64,000 nt of DNA from Paenibacillus sp. MSJ-34 (GTDB lineage Bacteria; Bacillota; Bacilli; Paenibacillales; Paenibacillaceae). The position numbers and the translations under genes were made by a program. Numbering within the stretch: position 1 is the stretch's first letter; each line of letters starts with the position of its first letter. The stretch is from positions 62,001 to 126,000 of the forward strand of contig NZ_JAHLPR010000003.1 in NCBI RefSeq assembly GCF_018918005.1, in the 5' to 3' direction. Positions 1 through 7,708 of the stretch are shown here, in pieces. A model generated the notes under the pieces. It saw nothing but the letters and a program-made list of their open reading frames with translations, did not search any database and was not told the origin of the DNA.

Positions 1-352
1 TAAAGAACGGATCCAGGACGGATGCCGCTTCCGGCGAAACCGGCATTCTTCCCCCATTGGCCGCCATGACGATAAAATTCAGCAATACGCCGGCGAATAT
101 CCAGGGAAAACCGGTATGGCTGCGATTGATCCATAAGAAATACAAGCCGACGACGTAAACGGCCATATAAAAATAATTGCTTGCATACGAAAGCCAGTCC
201 CAGCGGGACTGAAATATAAACATAACGATTTGCACAGCCAGCAGCACAATGAAAATCCAGCCGTGCTTAAGGCGCAAATCGGCAAAGCTTTTCAAGCTGC
301 CGCCGCGAATCAATCCCAAAACAATAGAGATGATAATTCCGTCATAAACCAT
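1..352 (-). CDS. DUF5317-like integral membrane protein (3' end outside window)
   Basis: The minus strand reads without a stop from an ATG at 352 to the window edge, giving about 117 residues. The start is MVYDGIII, followed by an amphipathic turn and at least three hydrophobic helices. The stretch NGGRMPVSPEA near the visible end is typical of the DUF5317 membrane family of Bacillales and Clostridia. An AG-rich site (TTGGAGCGG) lies about 10 nt upstream. Function is unknown for the family. It is separated from the glycan locus by that locus's terminator, so it is probably a separate transcription unit. The C-terminus is lost off the left edge. Confidence 0.7.
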   Translation of the reverse strand, partial: MVYDGIIISIVLGLIRGGSLKSFADLRLKHGWIFIVLLAVQIVMFIFQSRWDWLSYASNYFYMAVYVVGLYFLWINRSHTGFPWIFAGVLLNFIVMAANGGRMPVSPEAASVLDPFF

Positions 353-423
353 ACTAAGTAACCGCTCCAAGTGGAATATTTTACATTACCATTTCGACAA
401 AATTCTTATATTTCCTTCTTCAA

Positions 424-449
424 GCAAAAAAACCACCGATTCGGTGGTT
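424..449 (-). terminator. Rho-independent terminator of the surface-glycan locus
   Basis: On the minus strand, AACCACCG and CGGTGGTT form an 8-bp stem around a 3-nt loop, followed by a run of Ts. The stop codon of the last gene lies inside the hairpin. It marks the 3' end of the minus-strand run of glycosyltransferase genes. Confidence 0.85.
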
Positions 450-780
450 ATTGCGATGCATATGCAATATGATGGCCGTCTTCGAACCCTTTGGCAAAGC
501 CGGCGTTGAATCCTTCGTTATACGCCTGATCGAACGCCTGATTGAATTCATTCCCTTGCGGCGGGCCCGCATTGTCCTGAATGACCGGCCTGCTGCGGCG
601 GGCATGACCTTTCCGTTTAAGCCGTTTTAAACGGCGCTTGCGAATCGGTCTGATCCGTCTTTTGATTCGGCGCTTCAACTTTTTATGAATGAAACGGCGT
701 TTTCCTTTGAATAACCGTCTCCCCTTTTTCACGATGCGAATTTTTCTCTTTCTTAGCGCCTTTGTCTTTGTTTTTTTCAT
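448..780 (-). CDS. Small, extremely basic protein with a C-terminal Gly-aromatic tetrad motif
   Basis: A 110-residue protein. The ATG at 780 has an ideal AGGAGG nine bases upstream; an in-frame upstream codon would add 11 unlikely residues. In roughly the first 65 residues more than half are Lys or Arg, and there is almost no acid. After a short polar linker, residues 88-102 repeat the pattern x-x-Gly-Phe every four residues (NEGF, NAGF, AKGF, EDG). The same kind of motif follows a basic N-terminus in the glycosyltransferase at 1830-3230 and the GT-D protein at 3316-4347. No enzyme domain is visible. The basic part might bind polyanions or pack in a spore coat, and the tetrads could form a helix with a small-residue face. 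Both ideas are inference. Function unknown. Confidence 0.75.
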   Translation of the reverse strand: MKKTKTKALRKRKIRIVKKGRRLFKGKRRFIHKKLKRRIKRRIRPIRKRRLKRLKRKGHARRSRPVIQDNAGPPQGNEFNQAFDQAYNEGFNAGFAKGFEDGHHIAYASQ

Positions 781-1090
781 TCCGCTTATCCTCCTGCACT
801 CCTCGGGTCCCATTCGTTAGTGCGTTGAAAGCTGGAGCCAACCACGGCTTAGTAGGAGTTCCTTTTTTTAATCGCCGAGACGCGACGCCGGCCGCCATCG
901 AGCTTAAGGCTTGCTGGTATCCGGTTACGACTTGCATATTTTCGCCGATACGGTGCGCGAGCGCCTTCGACTCCTCATGTTCCGCCACATCGGCAATAAC
1001 GTTTAGTATGCGGGCGATCGCTTGTTGGCTGTGCGCAATCGAATCAACAAGCTTTAGCTTAACGATCCTTTCCTTCGTCCAGAGGTCCAT
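683..1090 (-). CDS. Small helical protein of unknown function (trio member 3)
   Basis: A 135-residue protein from an ATG at 1090 with a GGGG site about nine bases upstream. The first 80 or so residues are predicted helical (SIAHSQQAIARIL and following). The tail is Lys/Glu-rich and hydrophilic. It overlaps the gene upstream by 32 nt, and its last 98 nt overlap the next gene in another frame, so the tail is constrained by two coding frames. With the genes at 1059-1433 and 1464-1751 it forms a run of three small helical proteins of similar design (SYSHQHMARV in one, SIAHSQQAIARI in this one). Similar small proteins occur beside glycosyltransferases in Paenibacillaceae, often with unhelpful automatic names. 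No function is assigned. Confidence 0.7.
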   Translation of the reverse strand: MDLWTKERIVKLKLVDSIAHSQQAIARILNVIADVAEHEESKALAHRIGENMQVVTGYQQALSSMAAGVASRRLKKGTPTKPWLAPAFNALTNGTRGVQEDKRNEKNKDKGAKKEKNSHREKGETVIQRKTPFHS

Positions 1091-1433
1091 TGCCTGTGTC
1101 CCCTATATCAAAATTGCCGCCAAACATTCCGTCGAACCCGTCTCCGCCCGAATCCGCGTCCCGATTCAATATGACCCGCAAATTATGGGCCAGGCCGTGT
1201 TCCAATTTCGTTAATCCGTCGATCACCTCGACAAGTTGCTCATGAATCGCGATCGGCTCCTTCAATTGATCTTCATGACTTGTAAAAGCGTGTTCGGATA
1301 AATGGTTCAACGCCCAATTGCGCACTTTCTCGGCTTCGACCGCTTTCGCTTCCAGGATCATGGAAATATTCCATTGCAACTTGGCGCTTGCATCCAAAAT
1401 ATGCAAGTACGTCTCCTCTCTGTTCAATACCAT
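1059..1433 (-). CDS. Small helical protein of unknown function (trio member 2)
   Basis: A 124-residue protein, helical in its first 90 residues, with a Gly/Asp-rich flexible tail (DSGGDGFDGMFGGNFD). The ATG at 1433 sits directly on a GAGGGG, so an in-frame TTG two codons later (1427) is an equally good start with better spacing. Its helical part includes an EHGLAHNLRVIL stretch resembling AVAENLTHVM near the end of the neighbour at 1464-1751, which suggests common ancestry. It overlaps the downstream gene by 32 nt, so the genes are probably translated together. No enzyme motif is visible. Confidence 0.7.
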   Translation of the reverse strand: MVLNREETYLHILDASAKLQWNISMILEAKAVEAEKVRNWALNHLSEHAFTSHEDQLKEPIAIHEQLVEVIDGLTKLEHGLAHNLRVILNRDADSGGDGFDGMFGGNFDIGDTGNGPLDEGKDR

Positions 1434-1463
1434 CCCCTCGCTTCCGGGCCCGGGTTCACGTCT

Positions 1464-1751
1464 TTACTCTTCTCCCTGATCTCCGATTTCCTTCATGACA
1501 TGGGTTAAATTTTCCGCCACCGCCTCCTGCAAATCGGCGATGCTGTTTAGATAGGCAACGATATTTTTCGTTACTATCGCCGAATTCTCGATCAAACCGT
1601 CCACACCCGAGAATTCCGGATGCCGGTCGGGCAAGGCGTGGATGATCTGCGACATTCGGACCGCAACCTGGCGTTTGGCATCGATGACCCTAGCCATGTG
1701 CTGATGGGAATAAGACATGTGTACGATCATTTCACTTATTTTTTGATGCAT
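1464..1751 (-). CDS. Small helical protein of unknown function (trio member 1)
   Basis: A 95-residue all-helical protein from an ATG at 1751 with GGGAGGG just upstream. It contains MSYSHQHMARVIDAKRQVAVRM, interrupted by a HPEFSGV turn, and ends with LQEAVAENLTHVMKEI. There is no signal peptide or membrane segment. It is the first of three similar small genes placed between the glycosyltransferases and the basic small protein. Conserved position in a surface-glycan locus suggests a structural or adaptor role (inference). I recognise no characterised homologue. Confidence 0.7.
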   Translation of the reverse strand: MHQKISEMIVHMSYSHQHMARVIDAKRQVAVRMSQIIHALPDRHPEFSGVDGLIENSAIVTKNIVAYLNSIADLQEAVAENLTHVMKEIGDQGEE

Positions 1752-1829
1752 CCCATTCCCTCCCCATTAACGATAACCCACCCTATTACAACATATGCCG
1801 TCGAATGTACCCTGCTACATGTCAAGCGC

Positions 1830-3230
1830 CTATATATACATCCCTTTAATTAGCGGAGCGGAAACGATCGGCAAGCCTTCCGGCATCTCTCTCAGCCGCT
1901 CCTCGGACAACGGCATTCGATTTTTCAAATGCAAATTCCAGACGGCGGCCGCGTGCTCGCTCACGATTTTCCGTTTCTGCTGTCCGATATACTGATATAG
2001 CGTCCCGTCGCTTCCCGCCAATAATTGCCCGTTAACGGGCGCCTCCGCGACCGCCGCATGCCCGCGTTCGCCCCCTCTGTAACGCCTCATAACCGCTTCG
2101 CCCCCAATGGCGTCTCCTAATTCCCATCCGCGCAATTCGATTTGCGACACCCGCGTGACAGGAAGGGGAATATGGCCCTCTACCGGATGCCTCATTCCGT
2201 CCTCGATCCAGTAAATCGTTTCGCCCGATCCTTTCACCAGCACGTGAGACGGATAGAAATGAACAGAAGTGCGAGCGGGCGGCAATGGGACCGTCATCGC
2301 TGCAACTATTTGTTTGACCTCATCAACCAATGCGTAAGGATTGGCCCATTTTTGCGAAAAAAAGGCGCTGTTGCGATCGTTCACGGTTTGCAAACCGTCT
2401 CCTAACGCCTTCATGCTGACGCTTCCGAAATGGTGCACAAACGTATCCCTTGCCGTCATGAGGGAATAGCCGAGCAAACGTACGCGAATCACATAATCGT
2501 CGTCTTCGAAGTTGCCCATTTCATACCCTTCGTCCAAATAACCGGCTTGCTCGAACAATTCGCGCCGAAACAGCAAACAAAAGCCGACCAAACGATCCGT
2601 TCTTTGCCATTTTGTTCGATCCGGCCGATTATGCCCTTCCGCGAACGCATGCATCTCCTCCAAATTCCGGTACGGCACTTCGATTTGCTGATCGCCTCCG
2701 ATATAATTCGTCACAGGACCGACCATGCCGATTCCGGGATCGCTATGCAAGCAAGACAGCATATTCGCAAGCCAATTTCTTGTCGCGATTACGTCGTTGT
2801 TCAATAACGCGATCGTCGTTCCTTTGGCCATCATTAAACCTGTATTGATCGCGCCGGCAAAACCGAGGTTCCGATCGTGAACGCGATAACGGACTTCCCC
2901 GCCCAATCTTTGCAAATATTGCTCCGTTCCGTCGGTCGATGCATTGTCGACAACGATAATTTCGTAAGGAGTCGGCGTATGAATCCGTATGCTGTCGATA
3001 CATGCTTTCAAATATTCCAGTTGATTGTACGTCGGGATAATAATGCTCGTACCGTGAAACTTCGTGCCGTATCCGAGCCGGCCGAGCTGGACGCCCTCAT
3101 TATAGCCTCTCTCATATCCTTCTTCATACGAACGTTCGCGCGTTCGCTTCCGGATTGACGGCCTGCCATGCGAATTTCGGTTCCGGAGGCGTCGCCTCGC
3201 CCCTTTCCGTTTGGATTGCTCCGCCTTCAC
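1830..3230 (-). CDS. Family-2 glycosyltransferase with basic Gly-Tyr tag and C-terminal tandem module
   Basis: A 466-residue protein starting at a GTG (3230) with GGAGGTGA seven bases upstream. Residues 1-34 are Lys/Arg-rich. Residues 35-54 carry Gly-Tyr tetrads (YEEGYERGYNEG). Residues 62-300 are a GT-A domain: SIIIPTYNQ at the start, LLNNDV as the metal-binding DxD equivalent, and FEDDDY as the acceptor-side acidic cluster. It closely resembles the protein at 5089-5826 (both have GxVGPxxNYxxGxQQ). Residues 315-466 are extra and contain two related segments (TIYWIEDGMRHPV and TLYQYIGQQKRKI), a pattern seen in surface proteins. Predicted activity is transfer of a sugar from a nucleotide donor to a surface acceptor, possibly the repeat protein. 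Donor and acceptor cannot be told. Confidence 0.88.
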   Translation of the reverse strand: MKAEQSKRKGARRRLRNRNSHGRPSIRKRTRERSYEEGYERGYNEGVQLGRLGYGTKFHGTSIIIPTYNQLEYLKACIDSIRIHTPTPYEIIVVDNASTDGTEQYLQRLGGEVRYRVHDRNLGFAGAINTGLMMAKGTTIALLNNDVIATRNWLANMLSCLHSDPGIGMVGPVTNYIGGDQQIEVPYRNLEEMHAFAEGHNRPDRTKWQRTDRLVGFCLLFRRELFEQAGYLDEGYEMGNFEDDDYVIRVRLLGYSLMTARDTFVHHFGSVSMKALGDGLQTVNDRNSAFFSQKWANPYALVDEVKQIVAAMTVPLPPARTSVHFYPSHVLVKGSGETIYWIEDGMRHPVEGHIPLPVTRVSQIELRGWELGDAIGGEAVMRRYRGGERGHAAVAEAPVNGQLLAGSDGTLYQYIGQQKRKIVSEHAAAVWNLHLKNRMPLSEERLREMPEGLPIVSAPLIKGMYI

Positions 3231-3315
3231 CGCTTGTCACCTCCTTCAAGGATTCAAGGATTTACGGGATAACGCACCGTTTGCCTTCATGCCGACTCCG
3301 CTTCGCGCGATTGCA

Positions 3316-4347
3316 TCAAATGCTTTCCCCAGTGGCGATTTTATTGGCCAAATGGCCGAAATCCAGCGCGACTTTGCCCAATTCGGAGGCGATCCGCTGC
3401 GAAATGACGACGGCAGGAATGCCCGCGGCGACAAGCGCCATATCGAAATCGTATTGCGCCACCTCCGCCATCACGCGTTGAATGTCTTTCATGCCGTTCA
3501 CCGGGGCGACGACGCCGGCGACTTGAACGCATCTGCGCGCGAGCACCCCGCTCAGTGCCGGAGCCGCGTTTCCGACAAGCAGCACTCTTCTTCCCTCCAT
3601 CAACATCGTTAGATACCCCAATTGATACAATAAATAATTCATCGTGGATATCGTCATTCGCAAATCGCTATAACCGATTTGATAATGATGCAGCACCGGG
3701 AACAATAACTGTTGGAAATTGGGCGAGCGGGAAACGGGTATGCCGATGATCGTTGCCTGGCGAATCGATTGTGCCAGCAGGTCTCCGGCCTCGGGATCGG
3801 GAATGTCGACTCCCGCATATTTCAAGAAAGGACCTTCCCGCAACGCTTGATCCGCGCTTACGACTTTATCGTGGGCGAGCGTAAGCAGTTCGCCGTCGCC
3901 AAGGCGAACCAAGGACAACGGTTTCCGCATGTTTAACGCCTGCTGCATTTCGCGAAATACGGTAAATGGATCGAGCAGCGGATACAGACGATGGCGCACC
4001 TGTTCAAAGCCGGCCGCTATCACATCCCGAACCGTCAATTCGGGCAAAATCGTAAATGCCGGAAGCATGTCGGATAGAAGCTTCTCACCGCCGTCGTATA
4101 CGCCGATTTTGTACCCTTCTTCAAATCGGTCGGCATGCGCACGGGGCTCGGGCGCCGCTGCGGCGACAGGCACTGGCTGCGGGGGCTCAGCTATGACGGG
4201 AGCGTCCGCAGCCGTCTCCGCCGGCCTTTTCTTCTTGAACTTGTATGTTCTTTTTTTGCCGGCGATCTTCTTCACGACAAGCCGGCGTTTCCGCCCCATG
4301 GCGACCCGTTTTTTTCGTTTTCTTATTTTATCCTGTTTTTTGATCAC
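3316..4347 (-). CDS. GT-D-fold glycosyltransferase with basic tail and Gly-aromatic tag
   Basis: A 343-residue protein starting at a GTG whose bases overlap the upstream stop in a 4-nt GTGA, indicating translational coupling. Residues 1-42 are strongly basic, residues 43-71 form an Ala/Pro-rich linker, and residues 75-87 hold the tag RFEEGYKIGVYDG. From about residue 115 there is a GT-D domain (DUF1792 type), recognisable by LSLVRLGDGELLTL. GT-D enzymes extend glycans on streptococcal serine-rich adhesins, and the DGE triad is their metal-site signature. A similar chain-extending role here is inference. The N-terminal half is absent from plain GT-D enzymes and matches the layout of two other proteins of this locus. 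Confidence 0.82.
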   Translation of the reverse strand: MIKKQDKIRKRKKRVAMGRKRRLVVKKIAGKKRTYKFKKKRPAETAADAPVIAEPPQPVPVAAAAPEPRAHADRFEEGYKIGVYDGGEKLLSDMLPAFTILPELTVRDVIAAGFEQVRHRLYPLLDPFTVFREMQQALNMRKPLSLVRLGDGELLTLAHDKVVSADQALREGPFLKYAGVDIPDPEAGDLLAQSIRQATIIGIPVSRSPNFQQLLFPVLHHYQIGYSDLRMTISTMNYLLYQLGYLTMLMEGRRVLLVGNAAPALSGVLARRCVQVAGVVAPVNGMKDIQRVMAEVAQYDFDMALVAAGIPAVVISQRIASELGKVALDFGHLANKIATGESI

Positions 4348-5072
4348 GGCTCTACCCCCCGAAGCATTACACTCGCCTCAAAGAGCGATTCGAACGTTCC
4401 CGCATCGGTCCACCATTCTTGCAGCACATCGTATTGCAGACGCCCCGCCTCGGCGTATACATTATTCACATCCGTAATTTCCAATTCGCCGCGGGCGGAA
4501 GGAACCAGCCGTTCGACGATGTCGAAAACGTTCGTATCGTACATATAAAGCCCCGTGACGCAATAATGGGACTTCGGCTGCGACGGCTTTTCCTCGATTT
4601 TTACAATTTCATCTTTGCGTTCCGGATGAAATACGGGAACGCCGTAGCGGTGCGGATCTGCAACTTGCTTCAGCAGCACCCTTGCCCCGACGGCCTGTTC
4701 CCGAAACGACTTGACGAATGGCGCCAAATCGTCCTTGAACAAATTGTCGCCGAGCAGAACGACAAACTTCTCTCCTTCGGATACGAAGCCTTTCGCCAAG
4801 CCTAACGCTTGGGCGATTCCGCCGGCATTGCTTTGAATTCTATAGGTAAGGCTGACGCCCCACTCCGACCCGTCGCCCAAAAAATCCATATATAGTCCGG
4901 AGGAGGCTTTGCCGATAATCATCAATATGTCGCGTATGCCCGCACGGCGCAAACGTTCGATGCCGTAACAAATCATCGGATATTTGCCTACGGGCAGCAA
5001 ATGTTTATTGACAAGCTTAGTGAGCGGGTACAGGCGAGTTCCGGTTCCTCCAGCCAATATGATACCTTTCAT
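4344..5072 (-). CDS. Sugar-1-phosphate nucleotidyltransferase, RmlA/SpsI-like
   Basis: A 242-residue enzyme. The start chosen is the ATG at 5072 (GGGAGGG seven bases upstream), giving the family N-terminus MKGIILAGGTGTRLYPLT. Other motifs are NKHLLPVGKYPM, VLLGDN (metal-binding Asp), EEKPSQPKS and ARGELEITDVNN. It joins a sugar-1-phosphate to a nucleoside triphosphate (dTTP in close relatives), making the activated donor for the neighbouring glycosyltransferases. The sequence is very close in style to B. subtilis SpsI of spore coat polysaccharide synthesis, including its short length and early C-terminus. No rmlB, rmlC or rmlD lies in this window, so further sugar conversion would be encoded elsewhere. 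Confidence 0.9.
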   Translation of the reverse strand: MKGIILAGGTGTRLYPLTKLVNKHLLPVGKYPMICYGIERLRRAGIRDILMIIGKASSGLYMDFLGDGSEWGVSLTYRIQSNAGGIAQALGLAKGFVSEGEKFVVLLGDNLFKDDLAPFVKSFREQAVGARVLLKQVADPHRYGVPVFHPERKDEIVKIEEKPSQPKSHYCVTGLYMYDTNVFDIVERLVPSARGELEITDVNNVYAEAGRLQYDVLQEWWTDAGTFESLFEASVMLRGVEP

Positions 5073-5088
5073 GCGAAATCCCTCCCCG

Positions 5089-5826
5089 TCATATATAAAT
5101 GTGCGGATCCACACCCCATTTATTTTGAAACAACCGATAATTCCGTTCGATCAACTCCTCGATCCGGCCGGCGGCATGCTCTCTGAAGCTCGCGCTTCCT
5201 TCGTGATGTACGAGCGCATCGCCGCAAATCATCAAACTAAAGCCGCACATGCGCGCCCGGAAGCAGTAATCGTCGTCTTCATAATGTCCGGGGCTGAAAT
5301 GTTCGTCCAACAAGCCGATCGTATCCAACACTTCCCGCCTGAACAAAAAACAAAAACCGACGATGCGTTCCGCCAATTTCCGTTTGGAAGCGTCGGGACG
5401 GTTCGCTTCGGCGGCAAGCCGCTGAAATTCGGCCAAGTCCGCATAGGGATATGCCACTTGTTGTTTGCCGCTGACATAATTGGCGATCGGGCCGACGATG
5501 CCGATATGATCCGCACTGTACAGTCCGGCCAACAAATTGGACAGCCAATTGGCGCTTACGACGACATCGTTGTTTAGCAACAGCAGCGCATCCCCGCTTG
5601 CCATCCGCAATCCTCTGTTGCAAGCGGCCGGAAATCCCGTATTGGACGGCAGCGAAATAAACGGAATTTGCTCCTGCCGGCAATAATCCGCCGTTCCGTC
5701 CGTCGATCCGTTGTTAACCACGATTAATTCGTACGGTACGTCCGTATATTGCCGAATCGATGCGAGACATTGCCGCAGCAGGTGAAGTCCGTTAAATGTA
5801 GGAATAATAATGCTGGTCCTTTTCAC
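5089..5826 (-). CDS. Family-2 glycosyltransferase
   Basis: A 245-residue protein starting with GTG inside a GTGA overlap with the upstream gene, with AGGAGGAAAG ahead. It is a plain GT-A domain: SIIIPTFNGLHLL, NNGSTDGT, LLNNDVVV as the DxD-like metal site, GIVGPIANYVSGKQQ, and YEDDDYCFR as the catalytic acidic region. It is a paralogue of the catalytic part of the protein at 1830-3230 but lacks the basic tag and C-terminal module. No membrane segment is seen, so it probably acts in the cytoplasm (the mother cell, if the locus is sporulation-specific). Donor and acceptor are unknown. Confidence 0.88.
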   Translation of the reverse strand: MKRTSIIIPTFNGLHLLRQCLASIRQYTDVPYELIVVNNGSTDGTADYCRQEQIPFISLPSNTGFPAACNRGLRMASGDALLLLNNDVVVSANWLSNLLAGLYSADHIGIVGPIANYVSGKQQVAYPYADLAEFQRLAAEANRPDASKRKLAERIVGFCFLFRREVLDTIGLLDEHFSPGHYEDDDYCFRARMCGFSLMICGDALVHHEGSASFREHAAGRIEELIERNYRLFQNKWGVDPHIYI

Positions 5827-6647
5827 CGGCCTTTCCTCCTTAACGCCGCTCTTCTGCGGAAACGATCGGGGAACAGCAACCTTCCGCCTTGTATATCCAT
5901 CGCCTGCCGGAACGCTTCCAGATGGTCGCCCACAATCAATTGCGAAACCGGATTTATCGTCCCGATATTGATTTTCCGCTCCCTATTATGATGGAAGACG
6001 TTTACGCTGACGCTTGCCTCCACTTTCAGTCCTTGCAGCAGCGCGATCGCATGCGCTTTCGGCGGCACCATTAAATTCGCGCAGCCGATCGTTTCGACCG
6101 CTTTGCGCGACAGCGCGTGCGGAACCGCTGTTAACGAATTGGCCCCCAAGTCCGGCCGCCCCAAGCAGCGGTTCAGAAATTCCTTGCATCGCGTAACGGC
6201 ATCGCGTTCATCGAACATTGGCAGATACGGCGACAAATCGTTTAGTGCGACATCCGTTCCGCGACGCACCGCCTCGATGAATTGGGCAAGCGATTCCGCC
6301 GGAACGGGAAAGTCGCCGTCCACGAACAATAAAATATCCGATTGCGCCGCTTTGGCGCCGATCGCTCTGCCCACATCATGTCCGATGGGATGCGGATAGT
6401 GCAAGATGACCGCTTGCGGATATGATCGCGCGAGCGGAAAACTTCGGTCTCTGCAGCCGTTCATCACGATAATCAGTTCATCCAGCGCAAGCCGGGTCAA
6501 TTGACCGAGCACCTTCCCGATCGACTCTTCTTCGTTGCTCACGGATACGATCGCAGCGACGGTCGCTGCGGAGGCCGCGGGGCGCTCAACGCTGCTTCTC
6601 CGGACCCCGTTCATCGGTTTCCGTACGCTTCTTCCGCTCTGCTTCAT
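5823..6647 (-). CDS. Family-2 glycosyltransferase, type B of the locus
   Basis: A 274-residue protein from an ATG at 6647 with GAGGTGAG upstream. The first 28 residues are basic and poorly ordered. The catalytic domain begins at VAAIVSVSNEEESIGKV; the metal site is LLFVDGDFPVP, preceded by GHDVGRAIGAKAA. It is clearly paralogous to the protein at 6652-7461 (same GHDVGR-IGA, LF-DGD, SLTAVPHA-SR-A and GDHLEA blocks) and distinct from the LNNDV pair. Four nucleotides overlap the next gene. The two type-B enzymes probably act in sequence on the same glycan (inference). Confidence 0.86.
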   Translation of the reverse strand: MKQSGRSVRKPMNGVRRSSVERPAASAATVAAIVSVSNEEESIGKVLGQLTRLALDELIIVMNGCRDRSFPLARSYPQAVILHYPHPIGHDVGRAIGAKAAQSDILLFVDGDFPVPAESLAQFIEAVRRGTDVALNDLSPYLPMFDERDAVTRCKEFLNRCLGRPDLGANSLTAVPHALSRKAVETIGCANLMVPPKAHAIALLQGLKVEASVSVNVFHHNRERKINIGTINPVSQLIVGDHLEAFRQAMDIQGGRLLFPDRFRRRAALRRKGR

Positions 6648-6651
6648 TCGC

Positions 6652-7461
6652 TCACCTCACGATTTCCCGTGTCCTCGACAAATCTCCGAAGCCGCCGCGC
6701 GGCTCATTCGCCGTTATCCATTCGATCGCCTCCAGATGATCGCCGATAATCAAGCCTTCCAGCGGATCGTGCCTGCGCCCGCGCATGCGGAGCGGATTCA
6801 ATCGCCCTACGTTCACGCGGTAAACCGCCTTCACTTGCAATCCGCGTCCGATTGCAATGGCGTGCGCAAGCGGCGGAACCGCCAGATTCTCCGCGCCGAT
6901 CGCCTCCAGCGCCCTCCGGCTGATCGCATGCGGAACGGCCGTCAACGAAGATCCTTGCAGATCCGGGCGGGAAAGCATCGCATTCAACGCATGCTTGGCC
7001 AAGACGACGCCATGCACTCTATGTTTTCGAACCGGTCCCGAATAGTTGTTCAAAGCGACGTCCAATCCGCCGGAGACGGCCTTGACGAACGGCCGCAGTT
7101 GCTTGACGGGAATGATCATGTCGCCGTCGATAAACAATAAAATATGTCCTTTTGCCGCCTGCGCACCAATGCTTCGGCCGACATCGTGACCCAAAGATTC
7201 GGAAAACGACAATACGGTAGCCCCGCATTTTTCGGCAATGCTTCCGCTCCCGTCTTTCGATCCGTTGGCCACGACGATAACTTCGGTATGCGGGTGCACC
7301 ATTTGGGCCTCCCGGATCACGCGGGCGATCGTTTTTCTTTCGTTCTTGACGGGGATAATGACGGAAACGTACGGTTTCGAGCCATTCCCCGCATCCGTAT
7401 TGAGGCGAGTGCGAGTCAAAGTTTTACGAATCGTTCGACGATGACGGATTAACAACGTCAT
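6652..7461 (-). CDS. Family-2 glycosyltransferase, type B of the locus
   Basis: A 269-residue protein. The ATG at 7461 follows AGGAGGT by only two bases, so an in-frame TTG two codons later (7455) may be the true start. The N-terminus is Arg-rich (IRHRRTIRKTLTRTRL). The GT-A domain follows: VSVIIPVKNERKTIARV, GHDVGRSIGAQAA, LLFIDGDMIIPV (metal site), SLTAVPHAISRRALEAIG and a C-terminal GDHLEAIEWI. It is paralogous to 5823-6647, four bases downstream. It is the first gene after the repeat-protein gene, separated from it by a possible terminator. Confidence 0.86.
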   Translation of the reverse strand: MTLLIRHRRTIRKTLTRTRLNTDAGNGSKPYVSVIIPVKNERKTIARVIREAQMVHPHTEVIVVANGSKDGSGSIAEKCGATVLSFSESLGHDVGRSIGAQAAKGHILLFIDGDMIIPVKQLRPFVKAVSGGLDVALNNYSGPVRKHRVHGVVLAKHALNAMLSRPDLQGSSLTAVPHAISRRALEAIGAENLAVPPLAHAIAIGRGLQVKAVYRVNVGRLNPLRMRGRRHDPLEGLIIGDHLEAIEWITANEPRGGFGDLSRTREIVR

Positions 7462-7636
7462 CCACCTCCTAATGTTCGGAAAAAATTGTGAGTATCGGCG
7501 AGGCCGCATACCGAATTCGCGTGAAACGCGCTTCACGCTCGCGTTTACACACATTCTATGTTGTACACTTTCTATTGCAACGGCTTATGTACTGCCCCCT
7601 CCTTCGGCATTGCATGGCAGGCTACCGGTCGGGACA

Positions 7637-7672
7637 AAGCAAACACGCGAGTCTATCGACCCGCGTGTTCTA
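7637..7672 (-). terminator. Possible terminator after the repeat-protein gene
   Basis: Minus-strand AACACGCG and CGCGTGTT form an 8-bp stem with an 11-13-nt loop, followed by TTTGCTTTG, a broken T-run. It lies about 40 bases past the stop of the giant repeat gene. It may be leaky, letting part of the transcripts continue into the glycosyltransferase genes. Confidence 0.5.
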
Positions 7673-7708
7673 ACGTCTGTCCCCGTATCATATTGATTCG
7701 CTTCTCGC

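Noticed and set aside
79-285. 68-residue minus-strand frame rich in Cys
   Set aside because: It is a shifted frame of the DUF5317-like membrane protein, which reads through the same DNA from 352.
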